Notes: generated by a model from the letters alone, not told the origin. DNA of 64,000 bases from Halogranum gelatinilyticum (GCF_900103715.1 NZ_FNHL01000009.1:32411-96410); one strand, 5' to 3'; shown: positions 40,359 through 49,314, counted from the first letter of the stretch. A program made the numbers and translations.

Positions 40359-40434
40359 AGTAGTCGCGTTTGGGAGTGCTGTGGTTTCAACCTTGAGAAA
40401 AGACTCGGTAGCCGTCGACGCCGCGGTTCGGCGG

Positions 40435-40713
40435 TCAGTCGCGGTACGGATACCGCTTCAACTCGCCGCAGTCGCAGGCGACGACGACGTGGCCGTCCTG
40501 GGTTCGGACGCGGGCGTTGACGCCGGGGCGGAGATAGACGTCACAGCGCGGACAGGTGAAGCGTTTGAACTCGCGGGGAAGCCCACAGCGGTTGCGCTCG
40601 GCGATGCGACGGGCGAGCCGGACGTACTCGCGCGACCGGTCGAACTCGCGGTCAGCTGCCGCCCGCTTGGCCAAGGCGTGCAGCCGGTGGATGCGCTCCT
40701 CTGCGAGGCTCAT
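40435..40713 (-). CDS. rnp4: ribonuclease P protein component 4 (Rpp21/Rpr2)
   Basis: A 92-residue RNase P protein that helps the RNA subunit cut tRNA 5' leaders. An N-terminal helix pair (EERIHRLHALAKRAAADREFDRSREYVRLARRIAERNR) is followed by the zinc ribbon with Cys residues at about 43, 54, 57 and 82 (CGLPREFKRFTCPRC, VACDCGELKRYPYR). The start is at 40713; the longer frame up to 41004 has no matching sequence. The CRM-domain protein and the MscS channel follow on the same strand. Confidence 0.93.
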   Translation of the reverse strand: MSLAEERIHRLHALAKRAAADREFDRSREYVRLARRIAERNRCGLPREFKRFTCPRCDVYLRPGVNARVRTQDGHVVVACDCGELKRYPYRD

Positions 40714-40860
40714 TCGGTGTCTGTGAGGCGGACGGGACGGGCCATAGTCGTTCCGAAGGCTGTCGGCCGTCGGTGGCGTTGGTGTCGTCGACATCGTCGC
40801 CGTTGTCTGTCTGTCAGCGTCGGCTTCTGTCGGCATCCATCCGGCCAGTCGGCTGTGTGA

Positions 40861-40916
40861 GGAGATTTTTGGACAGCTATCTGAATATCTATCCAGACAT
40901 ATCTCCGGTGATACAG
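40861..40916. repeat. A+T-rich element with imperfect dyad (GGAGAT...ATCTCC)
   Basis: A 56-bp block of lower G+C flanked by GGAGAT and its complement ATCTCC, with repeated TATCT elements inside. It lies between the divergent rnp4 gene and the first glycosyltransferase gene (TATA-like at 40972-40979). Possibly a regulator-binding or structured region. Nothing more can be said. Confidence 0.35.
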
Positions 40917-41003
40917 GTGGCTGCGTGGTTGGAACACCCGCTGGCGTCCCACGACCGGCCTGTCCCGGTAGGCTAAAGCAACCGACCGGACAACGGCGAC
41001 GCA

Positions 41004-42062
41004 ATGCGCGTCCTGAACTATCTCGAACTGTCGTCGGTCCTCCGCGGGGGGATGGTGACGGCGACGAACCAGCAGCGCGCCGCGCTCGCCCACACGGACG
41101 TCGACGTGGTCACCTCGCCGTGGAAGGGCGAGCATCCGCTCGCGGCGGCCGAGTACGAACTGCGCGGCCGCGGCGGCTTCCGCGACTACGACGTCGCCCA
41201 CTGCAACCTCGTCGGCCCGGGCAGTCTCACAGTCGCTCGGCACGCCAAGCGAAACGACATCCCGCTCGTCCTCCACAGCCACGTCACCGGCGAGGACTTC
41301 GCCGAGAGCTTCCGCGGGTCGAACTACATCGCGGGGCCGCTCAAGAAATATCTCAAGTGGTTCTACTCGCAGGCCGACCTCGTGCTCTGCCCGAGCGAGT
41401 ACACGAAGGGCGTCCTCGACTCCTACCCCGTCGACGCGCCGGTCCGGCCCATCTCGAACGGCGTCGACAGCGAGTCGCTGCAGGGCTACGAGGGGTTCCG
41501 CGAGGAGACGCGCGAGGCGTACGACCTCGACGGAACTGTCGTCTTCGCCGTCGGCGAGGTCTTCGAGCGGAAGGGTCTCTCGACGTTCTGTGAGTTGGCA
41601 GAGGAAACTGAGTACGACTACGCCTGGTTCGGGACCTACGAGGAAGGTCCCCAAGCCTCGGCCATCGTCAAGAAGTGGACCGAGAATCCGCCGGAGAACG
41701 TCACCTTCACCGGCTGGATGGACGACAAGCGGATGGCGTTCGGCGCGGGCGACATCTACCTCTTCCCCGCGAAGGTCGAGAACCAGGGCATCGCCGTCCT
41801 CGAAGCGATGGCCTGCGGCAAGGCCGTCGTGCTCCGGGACATCCCCGTCTTCCGCGAGTTCTACACCGACGGCGAGGACTGTCTGATGTGTTCGACCCAC
41901 GAGGAGTTCCGCGAGGCGGTCGACCGTCTCGCGAGCGACCCAGCTCTTCGAGAGCGACTCGGCGAGAACGCGAAGGAGACGGCCGCAGAGCACAGTCTGG
42001 CGCGTGTCGGCGAGAAGTTGCTCGCGGCCTACGAGGACGTCTCGTCCGGGCGACTCGACTGA
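41004..42062 (+). CDS. GT4-type glycosyltransferase
   Basis: A 352-residue GT-B enzyme. N-terminus MRVLNYLELSSVLRGGM, acceptor-side region YDVAHCNLVGPGSLTVARH, and donor-side region FAVGEVFERKGLSTFCELA, TFTGWMDDKRMAFGAGDIYLFPAKVENQGIAVLEAMACG with the E-x7-E signature. No signal or membrane helix, so it acts at the inner membrane face or in the cytosol. A second GT4 gene follows 54 nt later with its own TATA-like element. Probable role in glycolipid or other envelope glycan assembly. Confidence 0.92.
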   Translation: MRVLNYLELSSVLRGGMVTATNQQRAALAHTDVDVVTSPWKGEHPLAAAEYELRGRGGFRDYDVAHCNLVGPGSLTVARHAKRNDIPLVLHSHVTGEDFAESFRGSNYIAGPLKKYLKWFYSQADLVLCPSEYTKGVLDSYPVDAPVRPISNGVDSESLQGYEGFREETREAYDLDGTVVFAVGEVFERKGLSTFCELAEETEYDYAWFGTYEEGPQASAIVKKWTENPPENVTFTGWMDDKRMAFGAGDIYLFPAKVENQGIAVLEAMACGKAVVLRDIPVFREFYTDGEDCLMCSTHEEFREAVDRLASDPALRERLGENAKETAAEHSLARVGEKLLAAYEDVSSGRLD

Positions 42063-42116
42063 GAGTGGACGAACAAGACACAAGCGATTAACCCCCGCTC
42101 GTCGAATCTCCGGTAA

Positions 42117-43220
42117 ATGGATGCGGTGGCAGCCTTCACGGACACGTATCTGCCGACGGTCAACGGCGTCACCTACACGGTGAAGACCTGGCGCGACCAG
42201 TGGCACGCCCGCGGCGGTCGGATGGACGTGGTCTACCCCGGTTCGGACGACTACACGCCCGACGACGGCGAGTATCCCGTCCGGAGCCTCCCTTTCCCCT
42301 TCTACGAGGGCTTCCGTCTCGGGATGCCCCGCATCCCCGACGAGGTCGAAGACGTCGACGTCGTCCACGCCCACACCCCCTTCGCGCTCGGCCTGAGCGG
42401 CCTCCGACTCGCCCGCCGCGAGGACATCCCCTTCGTCGCCTCCTACCACACTCCGACCGGGGAGTACGCCTCATACATCACCTCCGTCGAGTCCGTCGAG
42501 GACCGAATCGAGGGCCTGAGCGAACGCTACGAGCAGTGGTTCTTCGACCACGCCGACACCGTCATCACCCCGAGCACGGTGACGAAGGACTATCTGCTGA
42601 ACACGCTCGGCGTCGACACCGACGTCACGGTCATCTCCAACGGCGTCGACACCGAGCGGTTCCGCCCCGTCGACACCGACGCCTTCCGTGACAAGTACGA
42701 CCTCGACGGCCCGCTCGTCGGCTACACCGGACGACACGGCTACGAGAAGTGTCTCGGCGACATCGTCGACGCCGTCGCCGAGGCCGACGTGGACGCGACG
42801 CTCGTCTTCGGTGGCGACGGGCCGGCGCGCGAGAGTCTCGAACGTCGTGCGGAGAACAGAGGAGTCGACGCCCGCTTCCTCGGCTTCCTGCCGCGCGAGG
42901 AACTCCCAGCGTTCTACTCCGTCCTCGACGCCTTCCTCTTCCCGAGTCCGGTCGAGACGCAGGGTATCGTCGCGCTGGAGGCCAACGCCTGCGGCACGCC
43001 CGTCGTCGGCGTCAACAGCGGCGCGCTCGCCGATACGGTCGAGGACGGCGTGACCGGCTACCACTTCGCGCCGGGCGACATCGACGGCTTCGCCGCGGCG
43101 ACTCGCCGGACGCTCGCCGAACGCGAGACGCTCAGCGAGAACTGTCTGGCGAGTCGCGAGAAAATCAGCGTCGGCCACGCGGTCGACGAACTCGCGGCCG
43201 TCTACGAGCGCGTTCGGTAG
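42117..43220 (+). CDS. GT4-type glycosyltransferase
   Basis: A 367-residue GT-B enzyme similar in plan to the one upstream. N-terminal domain AAFTDTYLPTVNGVTYTVKTWRDQW with the Gly-rich loop, then HTPFALGLSGLRLARRED; donor domain DGPLVGYTGRHGYEKCLGDIV, RFLGFLPREELPAFYSVLDAFLFPSPVETQGIVALEANACG with E-x7-E. The pattern resembles the mannosyl- or glucosyl-transferases that act on lipid-linked acceptors. It has its own TATA-like GATTAAC about 29 nt upstream, so it may be expressed separately as well. Confidence 0.92.
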   Translation: MDAVAAFTDTYLPTVNGVTYTVKTWRDQWHARGGRMDVVYPGSDDYTPDDGEYPVRSLPFPFYEGFRLGMPRIPDEVEDVDVVHAHTPFALGLSGLRLARREDIPFVASYHTPTGEYASYITSVESVEDRIEGLSERYEQWFFDHADTVITPSTVTKDYLLNTLGVDTDVTVISNGVDTERFRPVDTDAFRDKYDLDGPLVGYTGRHGYEKCLGDIVDAVAEADVDATLVFGGDGPARESLERRAENRGVDARFLGFLPREELPAFYSVLDAFLFPSPVETQGIVALEANACGTPVVGVNSGALADTVEDGVTGYHFAPGDIDGFAAATRRTLAERETLSENCLASREKISVGHAVDELAAVYERVR

Positions 43221-43321
43221 CCCGCGCTGACTGGGTCGCTATCGGCGTCGCTGACGAGGTCGAGATAGCTGTCGCTGGCGACCGGAGAAAAACGGAGAAC
43301 TGGGACTGCTTAGTGAACTGC

Positions 43322-43759
43322 TTAGTCGTCTTCGAGTGCCTGCGCGATGCGCTGCAGCTGACGGGTCACGTCGCGGACCTCGTCGCGGAGCTGGCGGATC
43401 TCGCGGACGACCTCCTCGTTGTCGTTGGACTCCTCACGGCCACGCGGGTCGCCGCCGGGACCGCCCATCCCACCGGGACCGCCCGGACCGCCACCCATGC
43501 CGCCCGCACCGGGACCGCCGCCGCCCATCATACCGCTCATCATCTGCGCGAAGGGGTTGCCGCCGCCCATGCCGCCGGGACCGCCGCCACCCATCATCTC
43601 CTCGGGGCTGGGGCGTTCGCCCTCACCCTCGCCCTCTTCTCGCTCCTTGGCCCGTCGCTCGCGAATCTCCTCGACACGCTCGCGGAACGACTTCTCCTCG
43701 TCGCTTCCGGATTCGGTCTCCGACTCGTTCACGTCCTCGGTAGGTTCGTCTTCGGGCAT
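43322..43759 (-). CDS. Gly/Met-rich low-complexity protein with C-terminal coiled coil
   Basis: A 145-residue protein of unknown function in three parts: an acidic, charged N-terminus (residues 1-50) predicted to be helical, a centre of about 55 residues made almost only of Gly, Met, Pro with one NPFAQMMSG insert, and a C-terminal helical region (VVREIRQLRDEVRDVTRQLQ) that may be a coiled coil. The Gly/Met-rich part recalls chaperonin C-terminal tails. The start at 43759 (MPEDE) or 43780 is uncertain. The gene stands alone. Confidence 0.75.
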   Translation of the reverse strand: MPEDEPTEDVNESETESGSDEEKSFRERVEEIRERRAKEREEGEGEGERPSPEEMMGGGGPGGMGGGNPFAQMMSGMMGGGGPGAGGMGGGPGGPGGMGGPGGDPRGREESNDNEEVVREIRQLRDEVRDVTRQLQRIAQALEDD

Positions 43760-43879
43760 AGCCGAGCGTTCGCTATCCACTCGGAAAGGGTTGTTGCTTG
43801 GGGCTATCCGACTCCACTGGACCCGTTGGAGTTCGATAGCACACGCTGAAGCAGAACGCTACCGACCTGAGGAGGAGAT

Positions 43880-44068
43880 TCACCCGGACGCACGGTCCGA
43901 TTCGAACAGCCCTCGAAGCAAGAGAATCCCACCGACGACAGACAGGAGACCACCGACGAACAGGACCACCGGCTGTACCGGTATCCCCGCGACCGACCCC
44001 GGGATGGACCGGTTCACGGCGATCAACAGCGTACCACAGAGAACGGTTCCGAGGATTCGACTGTCCAT
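43880..44068 (-). CDS. 62-residue two-helix membrane protein
   Basis: A small protein with two hydrophobic segments (about residues 5-22 and 30-52) joined by a Pro/Gly turn, ending in an Arg/Glu/Asp-rich tail. A TATA element TTTATTAT (44093-44100, minus strand) lies 28 nt upstream, so it is a genuine leaderless gene. It has no recognisable family or partner. Confidence 0.7.
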   Translation of the reverse strand: MDSRILGTVLCGTLLIAVNRSIPGSVAGIPVQPVVLFVGGLLSVVGGILLLRGLFESDRASG

Positions 44069-44239
44069 GTGACAGCTAGATACCTTCTACCCATAATAAA
44101 TTCCAGCCACGTTCTATTGTGCATCTATCTCTCCGGACTCACGCCCGTCTCCGGTCGGTTCGAGAGCGACGTCAGCCCTCCGTTATTCACTCGGACCAGA
44201 AGTTTCAAGCTAACAGATTAAGAGAACTGATACGTCCAA

Positions 44240-45013
44240 ATGAGCCACACTATCGGGAACGCGATTCGAGGGCTCTACAATGCCGTGTTCAGGCCAGCCC
44301 GGCTGGTGACTGCGCACAGGCAGTATACGGAGGGGTCGTTGGACACACAGCTCCGACAGAGTCGGAAGCTGCTCACCGTCTACCTGGTGAACCTCGCGTT
44401 GTACGCCGGGCCGCTCACGCTCGCTGGCATCGGCATCGGAGCCACCGTCCCCGAGTGGCTGACTCCCGTCGTCGGAGCGGAACCCAGCACGGCGGTACTC
44501 CTGCTCGGCGGGTTCCTCGAGAACTCGCTGTATCTCTTCGGCGTGACCGTCGCGACGCTCTTCGGCATCCACTTCGCACTGTTGGTCACGCTTCAGTCCC
44601 GTGGATTCCTTCGGACGGCCTACAGTATCGTCTACAGCACGAGCGTCTACTTGGCAGCGATCTTCACCGTCGTCTGGTATCTCACGACGGCGGACGGCGT
44701 CGAAAACGCCAGGACGTTCGTCATCAACCTCCAGGTGGAGTTCATCTACCGCGTCATCGACCTGCTCGGAGCCGGCATCTCCTTCGGGGTCGCGCGGCCG
44801 GAGACGCTGGTCCCGGCCGGATTCAGCGAGGTCGGCGGATATGCCCTCGTCGCACTGGCCGTGCTGCTGCTCTACTACCTCTACTCGCTCTATCTGGGCA
44901 CGCGGTTGAACCACGACGCCGGGCGGTTCGAGGGTGTCGTGGTGCTGCTCGTCGTCCTGTCGCTTCCCGTCCTCTACGTCGTTGGCTCGATAGCCATCAC
45001 GATGATTCAATGA
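44240..45013 (+). CDS. multi-pass membrane protein (Yip1-like topology)
   Basis: A 257-residue membrane protein with an amphipathic N-terminus (IGNAIRGLYNAVFRPARL) and five to six helices between residues 48 and 255. The topology resembles Yip1/YIF1-type proteins, but I could not confirm a family. It is followed 10 nt later by a PH-domain membrane protein, suggesting one operon. Confidence 0.8.
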   Translation: MSHTIGNAIRGLYNAVFRPARLVTAHRQYTEGSLDTQLRQSRKLLTVYLVNLALYAGPLTLAGIGIGATVPEWLTPVVGAEPSTAVLLLGGFLENSLYLFGVTVATLFGIHFALLVTLQSRGFLRTAYSIVYSTSVYLAAIFTVVWYLTTADGVENARTFVINLQVEFIYRVIDLLGAGISFGVARPETLVPAGFSEVGGYALVALAVLLLYYLYSLYLGTRLNHDAGRFEGVVVLLVVLSLPVLYVVGSIAITMIQ

Positions 45014-45023
45014 GATAACCACT

Positions 45024-45599
45024 ATGAGTTCACAACCACAGATCGAAGACGACGCCGAGCCGACAGCCGAACAACAGCCGTCCGAGCAAGCGGAACAGCC
45101 GACCGAGGAACCCGACCGACAGTCCACGGAGACACTCGTCGAGACCAAGCCGACCGTTCGCCCGACGCTCGTCTGGATGGCGATCACCGTCGCCCTCGCG
45201 GCCGCCATCGGCGGCTACGTCGCCACCAACCAGTCGGCGTTCGGTGGCCCGGAGACGACGCGGGTGGTGTTGCAGGTCGTCGGCGTCGTCGCACTGCTGA
45301 GCCTGATTCGGCTGACCATCAAGCTGTTCGTCCTGACGCGGACCACCTACCGGATTACGAGCGACAGCATCACTCGCGAGTATACGCTGCTCCTCCGGAC
45401 ACGGCAACAACAGGTCCCGTCGGGGATGGTTCGGAGCAGCGAACTCCGTCAGAGTCGTGTGCAGAAGCTTCTCGGCTACGGCACCATGGAGATCAACCGA
45501 GGGCTGGGCGGAATCACGCTCGAAAACGTCCCGCAGCCAGCCGAGGTTCGGGACGCGCTGACGGCCATAACTGAGCAGCAGTCTCGGTCGGGCGTCTGA
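45024..45599 (+). CDS. membrane-anchored PH-domain (bPH2, YdbT-like) protein
   Basis: A 191-residue protein: acidic disordered N-terminus (1-40), two membrane helices (about 52-68 and 80-100), then a bacterial pleckstrin-homology domain, bPH2 (TYRITSDSITREYTLLLRTRQQQVPSGMV and VQKLLGYGTMEINRGLGGITLENVPQP). bPH2 domains occur in envelope-stress and membrane-transport proteins. The preceding multi-pass protein is probably its partner. Convergent with the lipoprotein gene that follows. Confidence 0.85.
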   Translation: MSSQPQIEDDAEPTAEQQPSEQAEQPTEEPDRQSTETLVETKPTVRPTLVWMAITVALAAAIGGYVATNQSAFGGPETTRVVLQVVGVVALLSLIRLTIKLFVLTRTTYRITSDSITREYTLLLRTRQQQVPSGMVRSSELRQSRVQKLLGYGTMEINRGLGGITLENVPQPAEVRDALTAITEQQSRSGV

Positions 45600-45610
45600 A
45601 AGCCGACGAA

Positions 45611-46576
45611 TCAGGGAATCAGCAGGTCCCCGGACGACGGCGTCAGCGAGATGAAGTGAGTCCGTTCGAGTTGCAGCCCTTCTCCGACGAGTAGTTCCCA
45701 GCTATACTGCCCGGACTCGAGGTCCAGTTCGGTGAGGTCGACCTCGAAGACGTTCTCCGCGGCCGACTGTGTCCCCTCCTGTGTCGCCAGCGGGTCGAAC
45801 CGACTCCCTCCGACGTACAGAGCCACGGTCCACGACTCGTTGGTCGAGGGCTGTCGCGTGACGTAGAGCGTCTCTCGGGTCTGTTCGGCACCCCAGTGGT
45901 ACCGTATTCCGTAGATGGCACCGTCGGTGGTGCCGATGCGCGTCCCGCCCTCGACGAGTTCGATCACGTACTCCCCGAACGCTTGCGTCCGAAACAGGTC
46001 GGTGTCGCCCCGCCACTGGCCTTGCAGCATGACGTCCTGCTGTTCACCGACCGGCCGTACCTGGATGGCCGAGGGTGGCTCGCCCTCGGCTTCGGCGTCG
46101 ATACTCCACGTCGCCACCGGGAACTGTTCGCTTCCGGCGTCAGGTTCGAACGTCGCCGCCTTGTCGAGTGTGACGTTCCGGACCCGGAGCGTGCGGCCCG
46201 CTCCGCCGCCGAACTGGACCCCGTCGTCGGGTATTGACGTGAAGTGGAGGTCTTGGGAGGTGTGGGTGCCGCCGCCGTCCGCAGGTCCCCAACTGCTCCC
46301 GGAGCCGCCGCCGTGTTCGAGCAGCTCGGGCGTCCGGTCGGCGGACCGCTCGACGACGACCGCGTCGTCGGCAGCGAAGCCGCCAGCGTAGTCCAGTGCC
46401 TCCGCCTCGGTCGCAAAGAAGTCGTTGGTCTCCCCGTCGGCCGCTGCCGTGTCCTCGCCACCGTCTGGCTCTTCAGACGCCGTCGGCGTGGCGTTCTCAC
46501 CGTCGGTTCCAACCATTCGGAGACAGCCAGCGAGACTCACCGCAGGGATAGCACCAAGTAGACATCGACGCATCAT
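45611..46576 (-). CDS. haloarchaeal lipoprotein of unknown function
   Basis: A 321-residue secreted protein. The N-terminus is MMRRCLLGAIPAVSLAGC with a lipobox (SLAGC) and an Asp/Glu/Thr-rich linker, then beta-rich sequence with several Trp residues (ATWSIDAEAEGEPPSAIQVR, TFDPDAG-like repeats). No enzyme motif is recognised. A TATA-like element lies about 26 nt upstream (around 46600). It faces a PQQ-propeller lipoprotein gene in the same orientation 54 nt upstream, so they may form an operon. Confidence 0.75.
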   Translation of the reverse strand: MMRRCLLGAIPAVSLAGCLRMVGTDGENATPTASEEPDGGEDTAAADGETNDFFATEAEALDYAGGFAADDAVVVERSADRTPELLEHGGGSGSSWGPADGGGTHTSQDLHFTSIPDDGVQFGGGAGRTLRVRNVTLDKAATFEPDAGSEQFPVATWSIDAEAEGEPPSAIQVRPVGEQQDVMLQGQWRGDTDLFRTQAFGEYVIELVEGGTRIGTTDGAIYGIRYHWGAEQTRETLYVTRQPSTNESWTVALYVGGSRFDPLATQEGTQSAAENVFEVDLTELDLESGQYSWELLVGEGLQLERTHFISLTPSSGDLLIP

Positions 46577-46630
46577 ACGGGCATCTGACAGTCGATGTAT
46601 ATGAACGTTTGTTGTCAGCCGCAGCCGTCG

Positions 46631-47980
46631 TTACGCCGTCCGAAGGGCCATCAGATGGTGTGCCCAGTCGTCCTCCGTCCGGTACATCGCGTAGATGTCG
46701 CCGTCGACGGCGGCGGGCGTCATCGGGACGGCGGGCGTCGGAACGAACCACTGCGGCTCACCGCTCGTCGCGTCGACAGCCAACAGACCGCCGTCGTCCG
46801 TCGAGGAGCCGACGAGCACCGTCTCACCGACCCGGACCGGTGACCCGCGCGACGTGCGGGAGCCTCGTCCGTCGTACCGCCAGAGTCCGGTGCCATCGGT
46901 CCCGAGACAGAACAGCCCATCCGGCGTGCTGAAGGTCACAGTGTCGTCCGCGACGATCGGGGATGCGTCGGTCCCGTTCATCGTCTCGTACGTCCACTGC
47001 GTGTCGCCGGTTTCGGGGTCGAGCGCGAACAGCGTCGGCGCGTCCGGGGTGTCGTTCGTCGTGGCGTAGACCGCGTCGGCCGTGGGGGTCGGTGCCCCGG
47101 CGACTTGCGCCTCGATGGCCCGCCACAGGACCGCTCCGGTGTCGGCGTCGAGTGCTTGGATACCGGCGGGGACGTCGTTGTCGCCACCGAAGTAGACGCG
47201 GCCGTCGCCGACGGCGCAGGACAGGACGCGCCGTCCGCTCAGGGGCGTCTGCCAGCGGGTCGTCTGCTCCCTCGTATCGAGTGCCCACGCGACCGCATTG
47301 TCGCCCTCGTTTTCGATCAGCGAGGTCCCGTAGAGCGTCCGGCCGTCGGCACGGAGCACACCCATGTTGCCTGCATCCGTCACCGGTTTCGCACGCCACT
47401 GTTCTCGGCCCGTCTCAGCGTCGAGCGCGAACACGTGTCCGCCGTCGCCGCTCACCTCGCCGGTGAAGTAGACCGTCCCGTCGACGACGAGCGGGTTCCG
47501 AACGTTGTAGGCCTCGGGGAGCAGTTCCTGGGTCGTCCACGCCAGCTCGCCCGTCGTCCGGTCGGACGCGCGGAGTCCGTCACCACCGTCGCCACCGGTA
47601 AACACGAACGAGTCCGAGAGGACGACCGCGTTCGACGCCCGGCCCAGGTTCTCCTGACGCCACGCGATGCAGGCCGAGGACGTGCCGACGCTTTCCTCGG
47701 GGACGTAGCCCGTGCCGGCAGCGTCGCTCTGGGGCTGGCCCCAGTCGTCCGTCGGCGCGCCCGACAGCGAGCGGTCGGCCGGACACGCGAGCTCGTCGAG
47801 TGTCGCCGCGGGCGTCTCGGTCGGTTCCTCCGTCGCGGTGGCCGTCGGTTCTCCTGCCGTCTCCGAAGGCGGCGACTCGGTCGCTGTCGACCCTTCGGTT
47901 CCGGCGTCGGTCTCCGAGAACTGGAGACAGCCCGCCGTGCCCACGGCCATCCCGGCAGCCAAGAACGCTCGTCGATGCAT
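46631..47980 (-). CDS. PQQ-like beta-propeller lipoprotein (BamB-type)
   Basis: A 449-residue Tat lipoprotein. The N-terminus MHRRAFLAAGMAVGTAGC carries a twin-arginine motif and lipobox, followed by a Thr/Glu stalk, then about seven PQQ-type repeats: each contains a W-x-x motif with an aromatic-Asp turn (LAWTTQELLPEAYNVRNPLVVDGTVYFTG, VFALDAETGREQWRAKPVTDAG, ALDPETGDTQWTYETMNG and others). It may be a structural or quinoprotein-like surface protein; no substrate is known. The start at 47980 has a TATA-like element about 30 nt upstream, so the in-frame ATG at 47992 is rejected. Confidence 0.9.
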   Translation of the reverse strand: MHRRAFLAAGMAVGTAGCLQFSETDAGTEGSTATESPPSETAGEPTATATEEPTETPAATLDELACPADRSLSGAPTDDWGQPQSDAAGTGYVPEESVGTSSACIAWRQENLGRASNAVVLSDSFVFTGGDGGDGLRASDRTTGELAWTTQELLPEAYNVRNPLVVDGTVYFTGEVSGDGGHVFALDAETGREQWRAKPVTDAGNMGVLRADGRTLYGTSLIENEGDNAVAWALDTREQTTRWQTPLSGRRVLSCAVGDGRVYFGGDNDVPAGIQALDADTGAVLWRAIEAQVAGAPTPTADAVYATTNDTPDAPTLFALDPETGDTQWTYETMNGTDASPIVADDTVTFSTPDGLFCLGTDGTGLWRYDGRGSRTSRGSPVRVGETVLVGSSTDDGGLLAVDATSGEPQWFVPTPAVPMTPAAVDGDIYAMYRTEDDWAHHLMALRTA

Positions 47981-48099
47981 ACGGGATTCCACCGAAGGGG
48001 CCGTAATATCGTTTCTGGACTGTCACGATGTCTGCCAGGAGTCCCCGGTCGTTGCTCTGTTCTGCGTCTCAGGAGCGACGCTTCGGTGAGAGCGACCGC

Positions 48100-48849
48100 C
48101 TACCCGAACGCGCCGAGACTCGACTGGACGTCCTTCTCCGTCCGTCCCGCTTCGACTTCGTAGCCGACGAGGTCGCGCATATCGACCGCGTAGGTGCTGC
48201 CCGCGTGGTCGAGGACGAGCAGCCGACCCTTCGTCCCGCGGACCGTCCCCGTCGCGATGGTCTCGGCCATCGGCTGGTCGGCGAGGTCGAAGCCGTAGTC
48301 GAACTCGAACGTCTCGATGGGGTCGAACTCGGCGACGAACTCGTTCCACAGGTCGGCGTCGACGGCGCGGTGTAGCCCCTCACGTTTCGTCGGGACGCGC
48401 ACGCGGTCGGTCACGGTTTCGGCGATGCCGGCCTCGATCTCGCGGGCGACCCGGCCGTTGTCGACCGTCCGGATGTGGGCCGCGCGGTCGGCACCCTGCT
48501 CGCGCAGGCGGGTGTCGAGCCGCCAGTGCTTCGTCACGCCGACCTTGAACACGTTGGGCGCGAACGCCGCGAGGTAGACCGCGTGGTCGTCGTAGCAGTC
48601 CATCTCGTCTTTCAGGCAGGTGCCGGTACAGCGGGCACAGACCCACGTGTACTGGTGGTCCCGACAGTAGGGTGCTCGCGGAGCGTCGCAGGCGATGTGG
48701 GTCTCCTCGTGGACCGTCCCGGCGCAGTGACGCTCGCCGAGCGTGTAGGCGAGGTCGGTCCCGGCGTCGAGGGCGACGTAGTCGAGTCCGTCGCCGTCGC
48801 TGACGAGGAGTCCGGCGTCGTCGCCCGAATCGTAGCCGACGATTTGCAC
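48100..48849 (-). CDS. DUF2797-family zinc-binding protein
   Basis: A 249-residue protein with a Cys/His-rich N-terminal half (CAGTVHEETHIACDAPRAPYCRDHQYTWVCARCTGTCLKDEMDC) that should bind several zinc ions, a YLAAFAPNVFKVGVTKHWRLDTRLREQGAD region that recalls the GIY-YIG nuclease fold (Y-A-A-F and K-V-G-V-T, an R-x3-L), and a C-terminal beta domain. DUF2797 members have no proven function. The intact Tyr and Arg make a nuclease-like activity possible. Confidence 0.85.
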   Translation of the reverse strand: MQIVGYDSGDDAGLLVSDGDGLDYVALDAGTDLAYTLGERHCAGTVHEETHIACDAPRAPYCRDHQYTWVCARCTGTCLKDEMDCYDDHAVYLAAFAPNVFKVGVTKHWRLDTRLREQGADRAAHIRTVDNGRVAREIEAGIAETVTDRVRVPTKREGLHRAVDADLWNEFVAEFDPIETFEFDYGFDLADQPMAETIATGTVRGTKGRLLVLDHAGSTYAVDMRDLVGYEVEAGRTEKDVQSSLGAFG

Positions 48850-48984
48850 GACAGGGAGGTAGCAGTGGGGGAGTAAAGATGTGTCTCTCCGCCAGGCCGG
48901 GTCGACGGTGACTGTGTCACTGACACGGTGGCCGACGGAGACCCTCCCCGTGGTGTTTTATTCCTGCCAGTCGAGGAGAAACGT

Positions 48985-49314
48985 ATGCTCGATGCGACGC
49001 TCGCCGCCGACACAGAGGGCGACACCGTTCGGTTCACACTGACGGTCGAAAACACCGGAACCGACGCCGAGACGCTCTCCTTTCGCGACAGCCAACGCGC
49101 GGAGTTCGTCGCCCGCAGTGGAGAGACGGAGGTCTGGCGGTGGAGCGAGGGGCAGCTGTTCGCGCAGATGCTCGGCTCGGAGACGGTCGAGCCGGGGGCG
49201 ACCGTGACTTACGAGGCCGAGTGGGAGGTCGCGAGCGGGGGGACGTACACCGTCGTCGGCACGGTCGTCGCCGACGACTGCGACGTCAGCGCGGAAGCGA
49301 CGGTCTCCGTCTGA
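48985..49314 (+). CDS. BsuPI-like intracellular proteinase inhibitor-type protein
   Basis: A 109-residue immunoglobulin-like beta sandwich of the BsuPI family: LTVENTGTDAETLSFRDSQRAEFVARSGETEVWRWSEGQLFAQML followed by EPGATVTYEAEWEV. In Bacillus this fold inhibits subtilisin-like proteases inside the cell; here the target is unknown. The ATG at 48985 has a TATA-like GTTTTATT about 28 nt upstream. It ends exactly at the position where the convergent epimerase gene ends. Confidence 0.85.
   Translation: MLDATLAADTEGDTVRFTLTVENTGTDAETLSFRDSQRAEFVARSGETEVWRWSEGQLFAQMLGSETVEPGATVTYEAEWEVASGGTYTVVGTVVADDCDVSAEATVSV

Noticed and set aside
43400..43620. Repetitive GGC/ATG-like blocks that could be a short repeat array
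   Set aside because: They encode the Gly/Met-rich centre of one protein; no spaced, identical repeats as in CRISPR.
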